DNA of 64,000 nt from Paragonimus skrjabini miyazakii (taxonomy: Eukaryota > Platyhelminthes > Trematoda > Plagiorchiida > Troglotrematidae). Every line of letters starts with the position of its first letter. Position 1 is the first letter of the stretch. The stretch is from contig JTDE01000279.1 of assembly GCA_014338405.1 (NCBI GenBank), forward strand, positions 153,815 to 217,814. The letters are read 5' to 3'. Positions 59,765 to 64,000 of the stretch are shown here, in pieces. A program made the position numbers and the translations under genes. A model generated the notes under the pieces. That model was not told where the DNA came from. It made no database searches and saw nothing but the letters and a program-made list of their open reading frames with translations.

Positions 59765-59899
59765 TCGTTGAGAAAACTACTCGGTGACTATCAGACAGGA
59801 TCCGTGAACACCTTCCAAAATGGCTACGGAACGGTATAACGAAACCAATCTGAAGTGCCATCGGGTCTCATCTGATCGAAACAAGTCACCAAATCACGC

Positions 59900-60300
59900 C
59901 CGACAGAGCGTTCAAAATTATCTACAGATTGCCCCACGTTCATTCCCGAGTTGTCATGGCAGAGGCAATCGCTATCAAACTCTACAACCCCCAACTGTGC
60001 GCCCAAAAGAAATTCGTCCAGGCCCTACACCTCCCGTGGCCAACCAGGTGTAAACCGTCTGAAAACCCATATCCCAGTAACCCGATGAACACGTTATCAC
60101 ACACCGGTCACATGATTCATGTAAACACAACACACACACACACACACAAACAAACCCACCACCACCCGGGTAGACAGTCATCCACAGTTTCTATTAACGT
60201 TGCGTATAACCATATTCCTGTTTAATATGTAAATCCAATTAATCGCTTGTAACTGTATATGCCTGATGAGAATTACCGAGAACAGCTGTTTGCAACCTTG
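59900..60300 (+). mobile_element. Penelope-like C-terminus and 3' UTR
   Basis: The + strand reads AEAIAIKLYNPQLCAQKK then FVQALHLPW, ending near 60041. The 3' UTR contains a CA repeat (60130-60147) and a CCTGATGAG box near 60258 with CGAGAACA shortly after it, the usual position of the hammerhead-like motif in these copies. Confidence 0.75.
60130..60147 (+). repeat. CA microsatellite
   Basis: Nine CA units within the PLE 3' flank. Confidence 0.9.
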
Positions 60301-60304
60301 ACTT

Positions 60305-63060
60305 TTATGAATACTCTGGGTATAATGACAAAAATTTATCCTGGTTAAAAAGACTCTTTAGGTGACCATCAGTTTTTTTATCAACCTATTCATCCAACCC
60401 CATCATATCGAAACTAAATAGCCAGCTTAAGACTATCTGTCTACGTTTACTAAACTGTAATAATGCCTATAAGTGCGCAAATCGAACGTGTTCAACCGAG
60501 CTTCGTGTTTACTGCATTACTGGTGCACAATGTGTACCTATTTCAAAAATGTTTTTGTCCTTTCGATTGACATCGTACCTCAAGGAATTGTCCCGCTGTT
60601 TTTTCTATTCCCGGTATATATAGTTGTATAACATTACTTGTACGAATAGTACTTTTCAAGCATGCTATTAGCACTGTATAGAGGCATGTCGTTCCAGCCT
60701 TTTCAGCCGATCCATACTGCATGTCTCGAATATGAGGTCAAATAAGTATAACCTGTGCGGTAATATTTTGTTCTAACTTGTTACTGGCGGACTTTATCAT
60801 CAGTTCATGGAACAACCTTATTCAGTAGGTACCTATTACTCCAGGGACACTTGTCATCCAGCTACTCGAGACTCACCCTCTGCCGTAATATCCAGCAGTC
60901 CGTCCACAACAACAATTTATGGAATTTACTTTTTAGACGATTTGTCTGGGCAGAACTTTAAGGCTTGCAATTTCATTTCAAGACTTAATAAAAGAAGACA
61001 GTTTGGCGAGCAGTTTGTTGTTGGCTGCCTATCGTCGGTCGAATTACAAAATACTTTATAACATCACGGATAATACCAGTTGATCAGTCTTTTACAAGTA
61101 CGTCGAAGGGTTTTAATTGGACAGCATGTTAAAGACCAAGCTGTATTATCTACCACTGATTACGTTGCTGTTCTGTATATTTCCTCAGTCGCTTGCAGAA
61201 GGACCTCACACAGGTCCATGAACATCCTCGTCTGCTGTAGCCCCACTGCACACATATGACCCAAACGTTACTGTTAACTCCTCTTAAAGGCATACATGAA
61301 ATTTTCATGATATGCTTATCACACAATGATCATCCCACATTCTTAGACCTATGCCAATCTTTATCATATTCAGTAGTAAGATCAACGCGGATTCTTTTAC
61401 ATGCTTACATTCACACGCACAACTCTCGAATGTTTGAAAGAAATTCAGTGAATACTGAGCATACTACTCTTTTCGAATGATCGACTGGATAAGCGTGTCA
61501 GATATCTTGACAAATTGTTCCTACATCAGTAAAAGGAGAATCTTTCCGTTCCGATCTTGTTTGAACCCCTTTTGATTTGTATACTTTAATATCTATTTTC
61601 TTTGGATGTGGGATGGTTGTGTAATTGAAATGATACTTTTCAAGATATATTAAGCAACTTATAGTTTGACTCGTTCCGGTCACAGTTTCTGACAACTGAA
61701 TCTCTCAGCTTTACAATGAAGAGAAAACTATGACGACACCCGTCTGTGTTAAGACACATTAGATTATTACTCCTGTAGCTTCTGCCTTGGTTAGGCATTC
61801 CGACCTTGTAGAAGCATAGTTCATTTTAGTTGACAGATGAATACATTGTTATTATCATCATAAGCCATTGATTTTTTTCTTTCTGCTGCAGCTTGTATCT
61901 TATTCAATCAATCATAAACATACCTGACTCCACGCACATCCTCCATCTATCACGTGCAGACGTTATTGCTTTGCAGGTTGTAATGCAAATGGTAACGCCC
62001 TCAATTTCACATTCGTATCTAATTGTAGCTCACATGGTCACATGGTCTAGACTCAGTGACTTGCTGACAGAGGACAAATTTATTTGGGATATGGCTATCT
62101 TCTATTCTGTCCAAATGATTTTGCTATTAGTGGTTAAGTAAAGTTGACATATTTAGAAGGCTCGTTTTATTGAGAAGTCGATTCTACCATTTTATACTAA
62201 TTATTCGTTCGAAACGATCAACATGGAAGTTACTTAAATGGAATTCCTGAGGTGTATACAGTATTCGGGCCCCGATGCTTTGCGGAAGCATGTTGAACAC
62301 ATAAGCTTGAAGTTCGTTCTTAGTAGTCAGCATAGAGTCTACCCACAACGTACTCTCAAAATGTAGGCACATACAGGCATAGATAAGTGGTCAGTTACTT
62401 GGATTAATGGTTTCGTTGAAGCGTTTGAGGACCGTTCACCATACGATAAAGCGAGGTCCCTAAACAACATATGAGCAGACTACTGTCAGCTGACTGGTGA
62501 ATCACCGGTCCAAGACACGGACAGCCATTCTTAGAAGTAAGCAGTACGGTATAGTAAACAAAACTTGCATGTCGTTTTTTCCTGGAGGAGGCACTAGCTC
62601 TTTTTCCTAATCACTGATCACACACTGTGCACTTATATTGATAACAACACACCCTAACATTTCATCGGGATAGGTAAAGAAAAACGTTTACTTGACAGAC
62701 TCAATGAGAACACACGTTAACATTATTTGGGAAGAATCTGGACTTCAACTGAACTCGAATGCCCGTATTAACAAAAAATACTAGTGATGTTACCAGAACT
62801 GCTAAGAGATGAGATATCTTCATAAAAGTCGTCCAAGATTTGAACGGTAGAAAAGTATCTACTAACTATCAACCGTTCACTGAATGTTTTCAAGTAATTA
62901 TTGAACCTGAACCCATTTTGTTTCAGGTCCTGCACCTGGGATCGTCAAGTGATGACCTCAGATGAACCGTGAACTCTTACATCTTATTGGCAGCCTATCT
63001 ACACACCACCTGTTAAACACACAGACATGTGCCAGTTGATAACTACCTCATTTGCAGCTT
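60305..63060. other. Unassigned stretch
   Basis: No gene supported. A pyrimidine-rich acceptor-like TTTTTTCTTTCTGCTGCAG (ending 61891) is followed by an open frame to 62141, but I recognise nothing in it. Confidence 0.35.
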
Positions 63061-63089
63061 GTATAGTGTGAAATTTCTGATTTAAGTCG

Positions 63090-63125
63090 CTTGATCAAGG
63101 CTCTCCGAGAGGGTCGAAACGTTGA
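63090..63125 (+). repeat. Retroelement-type hairpin motif
   Basis: TTGATCAAGGCTCTCCGAGAGGGTCGAAACGTTG-like order: a CTCT/AGAG hairpin between TGATNAA and CGAAACG. This layout resembles a decayed hammerhead core as found in 3' ends of fluke PLEs. Confidence 0.4.
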
Positions 63126-63182
63126 GAAACCGATAACTCTTTTGGTTTTAACTCGTTGTGGCTTAACCAGTAATTTACTTAA

Positions 63183-63282
63183 NNNNNNNNNNNNNNNNNN
63201 NNNNNNNNNNNNNNNNNNNNNNNNNNNNNNNNNNNNNNNNNNNNNNNNNNNNNNNNNNNNNNNNNNNNNNNNNNNNNNNNNN
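63183..63282. other. Assembly gap
   Basis: Exactly 100 N, the usual placeholder for a gap of unknown size. Confidence 0.99.
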
Positions 63283-63284
63283 AC

Positions 63285-64000
63285 ACCAACAGAACCAACG
63301 TGGCTATTCCCAGGGCTATGTAACTGGCTTTCTTTGAGGAAAAATAGAATGCGAAGTGGATTTAACCTCATAAAATTGCAGATCAACATTGATGAATGTG
63401 ACTGAACTGCTCAGTGAAACATTCTTCGATAAAGAGTAATCAATCGGTTCAAAAAATTGCCTGTAAACGTGCTTGCTGATAATAGAATACATAAACAGAT
63501 CGGAATAAAAGTGATACCATCACCGATCGCCAGTGTTGCACCTCCGAATGTTGAACACAACTGATGCATCCCTGAAACTGCTGGGAACCTGGTTAGTTGA
63601 TTACCAGTGACGGTTTTCTTCTAGTTCATATTCTTTATCACCTCAAAGTAAACATTTTCAATACACCGTCAATCAAATTTAATTATTTCTGCAATTTATG
63701 TTTTACTGGGAGGCTTTGATCTTGAAGCTATCGATTAGGATTAACAGAACAGCTACTATACTTAATCCGACAGTGATCGAGGTGATAGGGCGAGAACTAA
63801 GCTGTGATAGATCGATCTAGTTTAATACAAGATCAGCTTCGCAGTGGTCAAAAAGATTGTCATATGAGACTGCGGTCGAAAGTTCAGACACTGATGGTTA
63901 CATTTGATGAGATTCAAAAGGAGCAAGATGCTACACTGTTGTTTTCGAGAGGGGTTAGCCAGGAATCTCGTTTTAATGCGGTGGCCGCAATAGGATTGCA
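63285..64000. other. Unassigned stretch after the gap
   Basis: No gene or repeat that I can support. Confidence 0.35.

Overview
The window looks like nuclear DNA of a flatworm, most likely a digenean trematode. That is an inference from three things: long introns with canonical GT-AG borders, heavy loads of Penelope-like elements (PLEs) and a CR1-type LINE resembling those of flukes, and a SINE that carries a hammerhead ribozyme as the schistosome Sm-alpha family does. There are no bacterial features. A 100-base assembly gap lies at 63183-63282.

Region 1 (1-23222, + strand) is the one clear host gene: the last eight exons of a prominin (CD133-family) pentaspan glycoprotein. The exons join in consistent phases and cover the end of the first large extracellular loop onwards: TM3, a short cytosolic loop, TM4, the second large extracellular loop, TM5 and a 23-residue tail. 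About 700 codons are visible; the start with TM1 and TM2 lies before the window. Exon 7 contains an in-frame TAA although the rest of it is well preserved. Introns 4 and 6 are filled with PLE and SINE debris, in both orientations.

Region 2 (about 26.4-53 kb, + strand) holds scattered, decayed remains of a second prominin copy in tandem with the first: a TM2/loop exon at 28.8-29.0 kb, an exon-2 equivalent at 32.1-32.4 kb with a stop, a frameshift and a ruined splice donor, and more tentative N-terminal (26.4 kb) and TM5 (52.7 kb) exons. Its span, about 24 kb from the TM2 exon to the last exon, is close to that of the first gene. Between the remains lie transposons, including a 379-bp inverted-repeat element (39.0-39.4 kb) that has captured the first 43 or so codons of histone H2A and was later hit by a SINE inside its left arm.

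Region 3 (53-64 kb) is repeat-rich intergenic DNA: PLE fragments, a decayed CR1-like LINE (55.4-57.3 kb), an open PLE GIY-YIG endonuclease ORF (58.2-58.6 kb) and an unassigned minus-strand ORF (59.4-59.8 kb). I found no convincing free-standing tRNA, rRNA or CRISPR.

The most notable structural signal is the family of small type-I hammerhead ribozymes in the SINE. Six copies share the core and a very short stem III, and show paired changes in stem I. A related CTGATGA motif sits about 100-200 bp after the stop in several PLE copies.
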